Shown in pieces: positions 53,820-62,333 of a stretch of DNA of 64,000 nt; the stretch's first letter is position 1, and the number at the start of each line of letters is the position of its first letter. Below the pieces are notes generated by a model. That model was not told where the DNA came from, made no database searches, and saw only the letters and a list, made by a program, of their open reading frames with translations. The position numbers and the translations under genes were made by a program. This stretch comes from Gordonia spumicola (GTDB lineage Bacteria; Actinomycetota; Actinomycetes; Mycobacteriales; Mycobacteriaceae): contig NZ_BJOV01000003.1 of the NCBI RefSeq assembly GCF_009932475.1, positions 1-64,000 of the forward strand. The letters are read 5' to 3'.

Positions 53820-54788
53820 ATGCCCGCCGTCAGCGCAGACACCCTGACCCTGCCCCGCATCTCCGGCGCGACCATCGATCAGACCGACCGCCCCGTCCGC
53901 TCCGTGACGACCGGCCCCCGCGGCCACGAAGGCGAGGGCTTCCCCGTCGTCCGCGCGTTCGCGGGCGTCTCCCAACGTGCGCTCGACCCGTTCATCCACA
54001 TGGACCAGATGGGTGAGGTCGAGTACCAGCCGGGCGAGCCCCGCGGCACCGACTGGCACCCGCATCGCGGCTTCGAGACCGTCACCTACATGATCGACGG
54101 CCGCTTCCAGCACCAGGACTCGACCGGCGGGGGCGGCCTCATCGAGAACGGGGCCACACAATGGATGACCGCCGGATCCGGCATCCTTCACATCGAGACG
54201 CCGCCGGTGGAACTCGTCGAGTCGGGCGGCACGTTCCACGGCGTCCAGCTGTGGGTCAACCTGCCCGCCGTCGACAAGTTCATCACCCCCAAGTACCAGA
54301 ACCTCGAGGGCAAGCAGGTCACCCTGCTGACGTCGCAGGACGGCGGTGCACTCGTCCGCCTGATCGCGGGCGACCTCGACGGACACGTCGGTCCCGGAGC
54401 CACCCACACGCCGATCACCTTCGCGCACGCGACGATCGCGCCCGGCGCCGAGCTGTCGACGCCCTGGCGCACCGACTTCAACGCGCTCGTCTACGTCCTG
54501 TCCGGGCGCGGCAGCGTCGGCGGCCGGGCCGTCGAGGGCGGCCAGCTCGTCGTCCTCGGCGCGGGCGACCGGATCACCGTGTCGGCCGACGGCAGCCAGG
54601 ACTCGAACCGTCCCGCGCTCGAGGTCCTGCTGCTGGGCGGACTCCCCATCCGGGAGCCGATCGCACAGTACGGCCCGTTCGTCATGAACACGAAGGCCGA
54701 GGTCATCGAGGCCATGGAGGATTTCCAGGCCGGTCGCCTCGGCATCGTCCCGCCGGACGCCCTGCGCCCGCACCGCGTCCGCAGGTGA
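53820..54788 (+). CDS. Pirin-family protein (first)
   Basis: 322 residues, a bicupin. The metal ligands are in the N-terminal cupin: WHPHRGFETVTYM (about 79-91) and SGILHIETPP (about 120-129). Pirins bind Fe or other metals; some have quercetinase activity and others act as redox-dependent transcription cofactors. The stop overlaps the MarR start (GTGA). Confidence 0.9.
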   Translation: MPAVSADTLTLPRISGATIDQTDRPVRSVTTGPRGHEGEGFPVVRAFAGVSQRALDPFIHMDQMGEVEYQPGEPRGTDWHPHRGFETVTYMIDGRFQHQDSTGGGGLIENGATQWMTAGSGILHIETPPVELVESGGTFHGVQLWVNLPAVDKFITPKYQNLEGKQVTLLTSQDGGALVRLIAGDLDGHVGPGATHTPITFAHATIAPGAELSTPWRTDFNALVYVLSGRGSVGGRAVEGGQLVVLGAGDRITVSADGSQDSNRPALEVLLLGGLPIREPIAQYGPFVMNTKAEVIEAMEDFQAGRLGIVPPDALRPHRVRR

Positions 54789-55216
54789 GCGACGCCTGGC
54801 GCCTGTTCATCGAGAACAGCGCACGCATGCAGACCGCGCTCGACGAACGGCTGCGCGCCTCCGACGGCATGAGCCTGAGCGACTACCACGTCCTGCTCCT
54901 GCTGTCGGAGGCCCCGGACCGCAGACTCCGCATGCGCGAACTGTCCGAACGCATGGTGTTCTCGGCGTCGCGCCTCACCTACCAGGTCGACGTCCTCGCC
55001 AAACGCGGGTGGCTGTGCCGCGAACCCGTCCCCGGCGACCGACGCGGCGCGTACGCGTGCCTCACCGACGACGGGCTCGCCGCGTTCGACGTCGCCGCCC
55101 GCCACCACGGGTCCGACGTCGACGCACTGTTCCACTCCGCGATCTCCCCCGACGACGAAGCCGCACTCGGCGCCGTCATGCGGCGCATCGCGACCAACCT
55201 CGAGGAGCATCGGTGA
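54785..55216 (+). CDS. MarR-family regulator between two pirins
   Basis: 143 residues from GTG 54785. The winged helix spans about residues 45-100 (RMRELSERMVFSASRLTYQV and the wing EPVPGDRRGAYACLT). A Cys in the wing region (WLCREP) could sense oxidation. The gene overlaps the pirin genes on both sides by GTGA junctions, so the three are one translational unit. It probably represses the operon. Confidence 0.9.
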   Translation: MSDAWRLFIENSARMQTALDERLRASDGMSLSDYHVLLLLSEAPDRRLRMRELSERMVFSASRLTYQVDVLAKRGWLCREPVPGDRRGAYACLTDDGLAAFDVAARHHGSDVDALFHSAISPDDEAALGAVMRRIATNLEEHR

Positions 55217-55965
55217 TCACCGTCGTCCCGGCCGCCGACCGCCTGCATTGGGCGAACGAATGGCTCACATCCCGGCAGTCGTTCCCCGGCACCGGCAACT
55301 ACGACCTGTTCGGGAACGCACACGGCGTCCTCGTGATGAACAACGACGACGTCGTCGACCCCGGCGAAGGCCTCGACGCGCATCATCACCAGAACATGGA
55401 GATCCTGACGTGGGTCCTCGACGGCGCGGTCACCCACCGCGACTCGCTCGGCCACGAGGTGACGCTCGGCGAGGGAGTGCTCGGCCGGATGACGGCAGGC
55501 ACGGGCATCACGCATTCGGAGCGGAACGCGTCGTCGCGCGCCGACCGGAAGGCTCTGCGCGTGATCCAGATGTGGGTGGCGCCGGACACCGACGGTCTGC
55601 CGCCGAGCCATTCCGAGCACGACGTCGCCGCGGCCCTGGCGACCGGCGAGCCCGTGCTGGTCGCGTCCGGACGGCCGGAGCACGCCGGCCTCGACGTCGC
55701 GCACATCCACAACGAGTACGCGGCGCTGCACATCGCGAAACCCGTCCCCGCGGCCGCGATCAGCCTGCCCGGAGCCCCGTACGGGCACCTGTTCGTCGCG
55801 CGCGGGTCGGTCACCGTGGACGTCGACGGCGAGACCCGCGAGCTGTCCGAGGGGGACGCCGCACGGTTGACGGACGCCGGCGGGATCGTCGTCCGCGGGA
55901 CGAGCGACGACGCCGAGATCCTGTACTGGGAGATGCACGCGACGTTCGATATCGTGCGACCCTAG
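55213..55965 (+). CDS. Pirin-family protein (second, YhaK-like)
   Basis: 250 residues from GTG 55213. Ligand regions are GLDAHHHQNMEILTWV (about 54-69) and GTGITHSERN (about 97-106). It is closer to short YhaK/YhhW pirins than to the first pirin, so the two are not a recent duplication. It may sense redox state or degrade flavonoid-like compounds. It is followed after 4 nt by the peptidase gene. Confidence 0.88.
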   Translation: MITVVPAADRLHWANEWLTSRQSFPGTGNYDLFGNAHGVLVMNNDDVVDPGEGLDAHHHQNMEILTWVLDGAVTHRDSLGHEVTLGEGVLGRMTAGTGITHSERNASSRADRKALRVIQMWVAPDTDGLPPSHSEHDVAAALATGEPVLVASGRPEHAGLDVAHIHNEYAALHIAKPVPAAAISLPGAPYGHLFVARGSVTVDVDGETRELSEGDAARLTDAGGIVVRGTSDDAEILYWEMHATFDIVRP

Positions 55966-55969
55966 AGGC

Positions 55970-57310
55970 ATGAACGCCCCCGATCTGAACGCCTCTGTCA
56001 CCGACCTGATGGGCCGCGCCCGCGACGACCTCGCCGCACTCGTCGGATTCCCGTCCGTGCACCTCGACGCGTCGAAGGCCGAGGCGAGCCGCGCGAGCGC
56101 CGACTGGGTGGCCGCCGCGTTCGACGACCTCGGCTTCGCCACCGAGGTGATCGTCACCAGCGACGGTTCGCCTGCCGTCGTCGGGTACCGGCCCGGTCCG
56201 GAGGGGTCGCCGACAGTCGCCCTCTACAGCCACCACGACGTGCAGCCCGCGGGCGACGACGCGCTGTGGTCGTCGCCGCCGTTCGAACTGACCGAGCGCG
56301 ACGGCCGCTGGTACGGGCGGGGATCGGCCGACTGCAAGGGCAATCTCGTCTCGCACCTGACCGCGCTGCGCGCGGCGGGCGACGACATCGCCTGCAACGT
56401 CCGCATCATCATCGAAGGCTCCGAGGAGGCCGGCGGCGAAGGCCTCGACGACCTCGTCGCCGAGCGTCCCGACCTGTTCGCCGCAGACCTCATCCTGATC
56501 GGCGACGCAGGCAACGTCGCCGCGGGCGTCCCCACGTTGACGACGAGTCTGCGCGGCGTCGTCAACGTGAAGCTGACCGTGTCCGCGTTGGAGACGGCCG
56601 TCCACTCGGGCGCCGCGGGCGGTCCGACGCCCGATGCGATGGCCGCCCTCATCGCCGGGCTCGCCTCGCTGCGCGACGCGCGCGGCGACACCACCATCGA
56701 CGGGGTCCCCAACGACCAGACGTGGGAGGGCGTCGTGTACTCCGACGAGCAGTTCCGCAAGGACGTGGGCGCGCTCCCCGGCACCGACATCCTCGGCAGC
56801 GGCACCCCCGCCGAGATGGCGTGGGCCCGGCCCGCCGTCACCGTCATCGGGGTGGACGCCCCGTCGACCGCGGACTGCGCCGCCGCCATCATCCCGCGGG
56901 CCTCCGCCATGCTGAACCTGCGGATCCCGCCGGGCCTGGAGCCGCAGCCCGTCTACGACGCCCTCGTCGCCCACCTGACGGCGCACATCCCGTGGGGTGT
57001 GACTGTCGAGGTGGAGCCCGACTCGTTCGGTCGACCGTTCCTCGCGACCACCGACGGGCCCGGATACCGCGCGCTCACCGACGCGATGACGTCCGCGTAC
57101 GGCATCGACGGCGTGTTCTACGCGGGCCAGGGCGGATCGATTCCCCTGTGCACCGTGCTCGCCGAGGCCCATCCCGCCGCGGAGATCGCACTCCTCGGCG
57201 TCGAGGAGCCGCTGTGCCACATCCACGCACCCGACGAATCCGTCGACCCCGAGGAGATCCGCCGGACCGCTCTCACCGAGGCCCTCCTGCTCACCTCGTT
57301 CGGGAGGTGA
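55970..57310 (+). CDS. M20-family metallodipeptidase
   Basis: 446 residues. The dinuclear zinc ligands are in order: SHHDVQP (about 84-90), GSADCKGN (about 118-125), the catalytic EE pair in EGSEEAGGEG (about 148-157), IGDAGN, and the C-terminal His in LCHIHAPDE. The dimerisation lid lies between about 190 and 330. It hydrolyses dipeptides or related amides in the cytoplasm. It starts 4 nt after the second pirin, so it may belong to that operon. Confidence 0.9.
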   Translation: MNAPDLNASVTDLMGRARDDLAALVGFPSVHLDASKAEASRASADWVAAAFDDLGFATEVIVTSDGSPAVVGYRPGPEGSPTVALYSHHDVQPAGDDALWSSPPFELTERDGRWYGRGSADCKGNLVSHLTALRAAGDDIACNVRIIIEGSEEAGGEGLDDLVAERPDLFAADLILIGDAGNVAAGVPTLTTSLRGVVNVKLTVSALETAVHSGAAGGPTPDAMAALIAGLASLRDARGDTTIDGVPNDQTWEGVVYSDEQFRKDVGALPGTDILGSGTPAEMAWARPAVTVIGVDAPSTADCAAAIIPRASAMLNLRIPPGLEPQPVYDALVAHLTAHIPWGVTVEVEPDSFGRPFLATTDGPGYRALTDAMTSAYGIDGVFYAGQGGSIPLCTVLAEAHPAAEIALLGVEEPLCHIHAPDESVDPEEIRRTALTEALLLTSFGR

Positions 57311-57316
57311 GCAGGG

Positions 57317-58210
57317 TCAGCAGCGGCCCTTCGGGAGCTTGGCGATGTTCTTGTCGAGCCAGTCGGCGACCTTGTTGAGGACGGCGACGCCCGTGCCCAT
57401 CGGGTCGCCCGAGTAAGTGCTCATGGCGACGGCCGTCTGACTGCCGTCCTTGTGCGTGATGAGCCCGAGCTGGCGCACTTCGACGCCGCCCTGGTCACCG
57501 GGGCCCCAGCCGCCCTTCACGGACGTCTTCTTCGGCGCGTCCATCGTCCGGATCCCCCACTCCTGGTTGTCCGCTACGCGGCCCATCAGGCGGACGATCT
57601 CCTTGCTGTCGTCGAGACAGGGCAGATTGGAGCCGAATGTCGCGGCGCCCTCCAGCGGCCACGGGGTGAGGCCGAAGGTCTCGTCGTCGGCCTTGATCTC
57701 GACGACCCGCGTCGTGGTGTCACCGCCGTCGCGGAACACGGCCTCCACCTGATTCCGCCCGGAGGACGGCGACCCGAGCGACTTGCGGAGCGCGAGAGCG
57801 GCGTCGTTGTCGGAGTCGACGATCGCGTTCTCGATCTCGGGCATCCACCCGTTCTTCCGCTTGGCGGCCAACGCGAGCGGCACCTTGATCGTCGACCACG
57901 CGACCCGTGGTGTCTGGTCGCCGAACGTGTAGACGTCGCCGCCGCCGACGGGCGCCAGCGCGACACCCACGTCGGCCGGGAATCCCTGCCGAGTGAAGCT
58001 CGCCGCGAGAACCGCTTCCGCACCGGTCGGAACCGTGGACGTGCTCGACGCGGCCGTCGCCGGACTGCTCGCGGCGGTCGTCGCCGCCGGCTGTCCCGAT
58101 TCGGCGGAGTCCCCGCCGTCCGCACAGGCCGCCAGGCCCGCCGTCGAGATCGCCGCGACGACCGCCGTGGCGAAGGCGCGACGGATCGTCGCAGATCGCA
58201 GAGTGTTCAC
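57317..58210 (-). CDS. Serine hydrolase lipoprotein, beta-lactamase fold (first)
   Basis: 297 residues. The lipobox is STAGLAAC, with the Cys at about 28, and a Ser/Thr/Ala-rich spacer follows. Class A beta-lactamase-like motifs are STIK (SxxK, about 107-110), SDN (about 132-134) and KGG in place of KTG (SVKGGWGP). The omega-loop Glu of true beta-lactamases is not evident, so an endopeptidase, esterase or inert cell-wall role is as likely as antibiotic hydrolysis. It begins 10 nt after the kinase gene on the same strand. Confidence 0.82.
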   Translation of the reverse strand: MNTLRSATIRRAFATAVVAAISTAGLAACADGGDSAESGQPAATTAASSPATAASSTSTVPTGAEAVLAASFTRQGFPADVGVALAPVGGGDVYTFGDQTPRVAWSTIKVPLALAAKRKNGWMPEIENAIVDSDNDAALALRKSLGSPSSGRNQVEAVFRDGGDTTTRVVEIKADDETFGLTPWPLEGAATFGSNLPCLDDSKEIVRLMGRVADNQEWGIRTMDAPKKTSVKGGWGPGDQGGVEVRQLGLITHKDGSQTAVAMSTYSGDPMGTGVAVLNKVADWLDKNIAKLPKGRC

Positions 58211-58220
58211 CGGAATCCGC

Positions 58221-59804
58221 TCAGTAGATGTAGACGACGGCCTGATTGCCGCCGCGGCAGGCGACGATGCCCGCGTACGGGCCGCACGTCATCACGTAGT
58301 TCTTCATTTGCTGAGGAGCCCAGGCGTTGATCGTCCGCGACTCGCCGAGCGCCCCGCTCTGGACGTACGAATCGCGCACGTTCCGGGCGAACTCGCAGCC
58401 CGTCCACTGCGGATAGCCGGTGCCGACGCCCGAGTAGCACTCCTGGTTGTCCGACGGCGGGGGCCCCGGCGTGTACGTCGAGGTGGTCGGCGTGGTGACC
58501 GTCTGGCCGGAACCGCTGTCGGCGACGTCTGCCGCGTCCGTCGGCGACTCGCCCGCCTGGGTCGTCGTCGCGTCGTCGGAGCCGAGCTTGTCGGCGGCCA
58601 GCCAGGCTCCGCCGCCGATGAGGGCGGCGACGAGGATGCCGATGAGCACCATCAGTGCGGTGTTGGTGGCATTGCGTCCGGGTGCGGGCACCGGGCCGCT
58701 CCCGTACGGGTACGCCTGTCCGGGGTACATGCCGACCGGCACCGGGCCGCTCTGCAGGTGGACCGGGCCGCTCGCGACCTGGTGCGGCCCGCTGGCGACC
58801 GTTGCGGCGTATCCGGCCGACGCGACCATCGTCTGACTGTGCGGACCACTGTTCACCGGACCGCTCGCGACCGGCGGGCTCGGGACGTCGGGAACCTTCT
58901 TGAGCATGGTGTTCGCGGCGTTGTCGACCGCGACGATCGACGTCTGCGCGACCGCGACGTCCGGCGTCTCGCCGTCCAGTGCTCGGCGGGCCGCGCGGGC
59001 CAGATCGCCCGCCGACTGGCATCGATCGGCCGACTTCTTCGCCAGGCCCCAGGCGACGACGGCGTCCATCGGGCCGGTGACGGACGGATTGACGCCCGAC
59101 GCCGCGGGCACGTCGTCGATCAGGATGCCGCGCATGACCGTCGACACCGAGTCGCCGGGGTACGGCTGACGGCCGGTGAGCAGTTCGAAGAAGAGAGCCG
59201 CGAGCGAGTACACGTCGGACGACGCACCGACCTCGCCGTCCTCGAACTGCTCGGGCGACATGTAGGCGACGGAGCCGATGGCCGTGCCGGTGTGCGTCAG
59301 GTGAGTGTCGTCGGCGGCGTGCGCGACGCCGAAGTCGACGAGGTAGGCGAAGTCGGCACTCGTGACGAGGACGTTCTCCGGCTTCACGTCACGGTGCACG
59401 AGACCGGCGGCGTGGGCCGCGTCGAGAGCCGCCGCCACCTGCTCGATGAGGCCGACCGCCTCATCCATGTCGAGGGCGCCCCGGTCGCGCAGGACGGCAC
59501 GGAGATCGCGGCCGTCGACGATGCGCATGTCGAGGAACAAGGTGGACTCGATCTCGCCGAAGTCGTGGATCGGAATGATGTGCGGTTCCCCGAGGCGGGC
59601 GAGCGTCTGGCATTCGCGACGGAAGCGCTCCTGGAACGTCGGATCCTGCGCCACCTGCGCGTTCAACAGCTTCAACGCCACCTCGCGGTCACGCGACGTG
59701 TCGTGCGCCCGGTACACCTCGCCCATGCCGCCGCGGCCGAGCAGTTCTTCGAGCCGGTACGGCCCGAACGTCTCGCCGACACGGTTCGGCGTGTTGTCAC
59801 CCAT
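58221..59804 (-). CDS. Transmembrane Ser/Thr protein kinase, sensor type B
   Basis: 527 residues with a GGAGA ribosome site. The kinase domain at about 14-270 has GRGGMGEVYRA, HRDVKPEN, DFGVAHA and SPE. An intracellular linker repeats SGPV/SGPH units (about 310-375). The TM is at about 390-410. The extracellular domain (about 450-527) has NQECYSGVGTGYPQW, NVRDSYVQSG, and the ending GIVACRGGNQAVVYIY. This sensor recurs in the kinase at 62334 and, without a kinase, at 60943. It is coupled to the serine hydrolase downstream. Confidence 0.92.
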   Translation of the reverse strand: MGDNTPNRVGETFGPYRLEELLGRGGMGEVYRAHDTSRDREVALKLLNAQVAQDPTFQERFRRECQTLARLGEPHIIPIHDFGEIESTLFLDMRIVDGRDLRAVLRDRGALDMDEAVGLIEQVAAALDAAHAAGLVHRDVKPENVLVTSADFAYLVDFGVAHAADDTHLTHTGTAIGSVAYMSPEQFEDGEVGASSDVYSLAALFFELLTGRQPYPGDSVSTVMRGILIDDVPAASGVNPSVTGPMDAVVAWGLAKKSADRCQSAGDLARAARRALDGETPDVAVAQTSIVAVDNAANTMLKKVPDVPSPPVASGPVNSGPHSQTMVASAGYAATVASGPHQVASGPVHLQSGPVPVGMYPGQAYPYGSGPVPAPGRNATNTALMVLIGILVAALIGGGAWLAADKLGSDDATTTQAGESPTDAADVADSGSGQTVTTPTTSTYTPGPPPSDNQECYSGVGTGYPQWTGCEFARNVRDSYVQSGALGESRTINAWAPQQMKNYVMTCGPYAGIVACRGGNQAVVYIY

Positions 59805-59893
59805 CGAGTGTCTCCTTCTTCACAGCCTTGCAAGGCTAGGCCGTGAAGACGACCGATGTGCAGTCGACATCGCCCCGTTCGGGAAATTCCCCC

Positions 59894-59911
59894 GTTCGAA
59901 TTAATCCGAAC
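59894..59911. other. AT-centred near-palindrome between serine hydrolase and kinase genes
   Basis: GTTCGAATTAATCCGAAC is self-complementary at 16 of 18 positions and begins 4 nt downstream of the hydrolase stop. It may be a terminator or an operator for the kinase gene. Confidence 0.4.
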
Positions 59912-59914
59912 AGA

Positions 59915-60766
59915 TCAGCAGGCTCCGACAGGGAACTTCGACAGATTCGCTCCGATCCATGTGCCGACGCGGTTGAGCATGACGGTGCCGTCGTCGAACG
60001 ATCCGCTGGTCGGCAGGGCGGCCATGCTGACCGCGAACGCTCCGCGCGGAGTGGTCACGACACCGAGCTGACGGACCACGTACTTGCCCGTGGAATCCGA
60101 TGCGGGTCCCCAGCCGCCCTTGACCGCGGTGGTGACGCCGCGCCGCTTGAGCGTCTGGACTCCCCACTGCTGATTCGACTCGACCACCGCCATGTGTCCG
60201 AGAACGCGCCGCGCGTCGGGCATGCACTGCAGGTGCGCGCCGAAGCGGGACTGCCGCGCGAGAGTCCACTGGGTGGCCCCCGGGTAGCTGGCCGGCCTGT
60301 CCGCCTGCGACGCGACGTGCGTGCCCGTGTCGTGGCCTTCGCGGAGGACCGCGGTCACCTCGTCGACGGCACGCCTTTCGGTGCGCATCGAATCCCACAG
60401 TCGTTCGGCCGCGTCGTTGTCGGAACGCCGGATCGCGGCGCGGATGTCGGGAGCCACCCGGGAACCGTTGACGCGCTCGGCCGCGATCGACACCGGAACC
60501 TTCAACGTCGACCACGCCCTGGCCGTCTTGATCGATCCGAACGACATCGTCTGATCACTTCCGACCGGCGTGATCGCGAGGCCGACAGCACCGGGGAGAC
60601 CGCGTGTGGCCTTGGTGAAGCTCGGCGCGAGTTGCGCTCGTGAGGCCGGCGGCGTCGCGCCCAGATTCGGCAGTCCGGGCAGTGCCGCCGCCGTTCCCGC
60701 CCCGATCACCGTCCCGCAGGTCAGGACGAGCGCAGCACATGATGAGACAACCCCGCGACGAATCAC
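59915..60766 (-). CDS. Secreted serine hydrolase, beta-lactamase fold (second)
   Basis: 283 residues. A Sec signal peptide spans about 1-29. Motifs are STLK (SxxK, about 86-89), SDN (about 112-114) and KGG (AVKGGWGP), the same set as in the 57317-58210 protein. The two share KGGWGP, RQLG and a C-terminal Cys, but one is lipid-anchored and this one is soluble. Together they flank the type B kinase on the same strand, so kinase and wall enzymes may be regulated jointly. Confidence 0.84.
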   Translation of the reverse strand: MIRRGVVSSCAALVLTCGTVIGAGTAAALPGLPNLGATPPASRAQLAPSFTKATRGLPGAVGLAITPVGSDQTMSFGSIKTARAWSTLKVPVSIAAERVNGSRVAPDIRAAIRRSDNDAAERLWDSMRTERRAVDEVTAVLREGHDTGTHVASQADRPASYPGATQWTLARQSRFGAHLQCMPDARRVLGHMAVVESNQQWGVQTLKRRGVTTAVKGGWGPASDSTGKYVVRQLGVVTTPRGAFAVSMAALPTSGSFDDGTVMLNRVGTWIGANLSKFPVGAC

Positions 60767-60942
60767 ACAAACCCCTTCAGCAACATCCGTAACAGAGATT
60801 CACGCTAGCCACTCGCTCGTCGGCCACCAACTCGCGTGGCCCACCCGCAACGCCTACGTTGTCGGACTGTTATCTCCCTGGCGAGCCATCCGAACGGCCT
60901 ACGCGAGAGGTCATACGCCCCATCACGGGCTAGTCTGACCTC

Positions 60943-61470
60943 ATGTCCACATCTGGGTACAACGAGTACCAGCACTATCCGCCGACAATGCACGGCGGAC
61001 ACAGGCCCCCAAACCGCCGCACCCCGCTGATCATCGCGTTCACGGTTGCTGGGATCGCGCTCATAATCGCGATCGTCGCGGTAGCGGTCGCAGTTCTCAA
61101 GGCAAACGACAGCAACGAAGCTTCGCCCAGCACACAGGTGACCACGACGACCATCCAACAAACCGCCGCGGACGCACCTCAAACGCAGGCGACGACAGCA
61201 CCACAGCCGACAGTCAGCGACGTCCGCGGTTCCCTGGCAAGCCAGGGCTACGTGTATCCGTGCGGCTCGTCGGTGTTTCGGAACAGCGAGCAGACTCAGT
61301 GCGGCTGGGCTGAGAATGTCCGTCAGGCGACACTCTCACGCGGATCGTTCAGTGGCGTTCCGATCTACAGTCCTTACCTCGGGTACACCGTCTCAACGAC
61401 GTGCTCCGACCGGGGTTCGTACTACATCTGCCAGGGCCAGACGGTGAATACGATCGCAGTGATCAAGTGA
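60943..61470 (+). CDS. Membrane protein carrying the type B sensor domain without a kinase
   Basis: 175 residues, leaderless type (TAGTCT, 6 nt, ATG). There is a short cytoplasmic N-terminus with several Tyr and Pro residues, a TM at about 27-50 (LIIAFTVAGIALIIAIVAVA), a Thr/Gln-rich linker, and an extracellular domain at about 95-175. That domain (TQCGWAENVRQATLSRG, then YYICQGQTVNTIAVIK) lines up with the sensor domains of the kinases at 58221 and 62334, including the Cys positions. It may compete for the same ligand or pair with the kinases. It overlaps the amidase start (GTGA). Confidence 0.85.
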   Translation: MSTSGYNEYQHYPPTMHGGHRPPNRRTPLIIAFTVAGIALIIAIVAVAVAVLKANDSNEASPSTQVTTTTIQQTAADAPQTQATTAPQPTVSDVRGSLASQGYVYPCGSSVFRNSEQTQCGWAENVRQATLSRGSFSGVPIYSPYLGYTVSTTCSDRGSYYICQGQTVNTIAVIK

Positions 61471-62312
61471 CGAGTGTCAACTTCCGAGAGTCTGCCGCAC
61501 TCGCGCTCGTCGTCGGATTCAGCACGCTGCTGGCGGCGTGCACGAGCCCGCAAGACTCGGGGAGCCCCGTAAAGACGGTGACCGTGACGACGACCGCAGC
61601 CTCATCGTCAACGACTGCGGCTCCTCGCAGCAGTGCTGATTCGGGATGCCGCGCGCCCGTCGTGGCACTCGACCCGGGCCACAACGGCCAGTCGATCTCC
61701 GTCTTCGACAAGATCACCGGTGTCGAGATGCGCGACTACCCGAACGGAGCCGAGGACGCCGACGTGTTCGCTGTGGCAACTACTGCGAAGCGTGCCCTCG
61801 AACGTGCTGGCTACACGGTGGTCCTCCTGAAGAAGAACACCAGCGAAAGCGTGACATATCGCCAGCGAGTCGACCGCGCCGAGCGAGCAGAAGCAGATAT
61901 CGGCATCAGCATCCACACATCTCCTGGCGAGCACTCCGTCTTCGACCAGCGTCTCGGCGGGTACCGAGAAGGTACAGGCGCCGACGGCCAAACCCTTCGC
62001 GTCACATTCAAGAACGCAGACCTCGCCCGGAAGAGCGGGCGCCTGTCCTCAAAGTTCGCGACTGCTCGAAGCCAGGTCGAAGGCCGTCAGGTAAACGTCG
62101 TGCAGAACAACTTCGGTGGGCGCGCGCCGCTGTGGGCTGGCGACCTTCCGATGATCTCTCTGATCTCGCAGAAGGTGCCGTGGGTGTACAGCGAATTCGG
62201 AACTGTGGACGGTGGAGGCGGGTCGAACCCTATCGGCCCAACGGGACGATCACTGTACGCACGGTCCATAGTCGCGGCGACAAAGGCTGCGGTCCCGAAC
62301 ACCTGCGAGTGA
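61467..62312 (+). CDS. N-acetylmuramoyl-L-alanine amidase lipoprotein (amidase_3)
   Basis: 281 residues from GTG 61467. The lipobox LLAAC (Cys at about 23) precedes a Ser/Thr-rich spacer. The zinc ligands of amidase_3 are seen in ALDPGHNGQ (His), in the acidic segment after VEMRDYPNGAEDAD, and in GISIHTSPGEH (His); the catalytic Glu lies in VYSEFGTVDG. It cleaves the amide between peptide stem and muramic acid. Translational coupling to the sensor-domain protein suggests regulated wall hydrolysis. Confidence 0.88.
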   Translation: MTSVNFRESAALALVVGFSTLLAACTSPQDSGSPVKTVTVTTTAASSSTTAAPRSSADSGCRAPVVALDPGHNGQSISVFDKITGVEMRDYPNGAEDADVFAVATTAKRALERAGYTVVLLKKNTSESVTYRQRVDRAERAEADIGISIHTSPGEHSVFDQRLGGYREGTGADGQTLRVTFKNADLARKSGRLSSKFATARSQVEGRQVNVVQNNFGGRAPLWAGDLPMISLISQKVPWVYSEFGTVDGGGGSNPIGPTGRSLYARSIVAATKAAVPNTCE

Positions 62313-62333
62313 CACCCCCATCCTCGCACGTCC

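Noticed and set aside
57317..60766. Functional beta-lactamases conferring resistance
   Set aside because: SxxK and SDN are present, but the third motif is KGG and no omega-loop Glu is clear. A general serine hydrolase label is safer.
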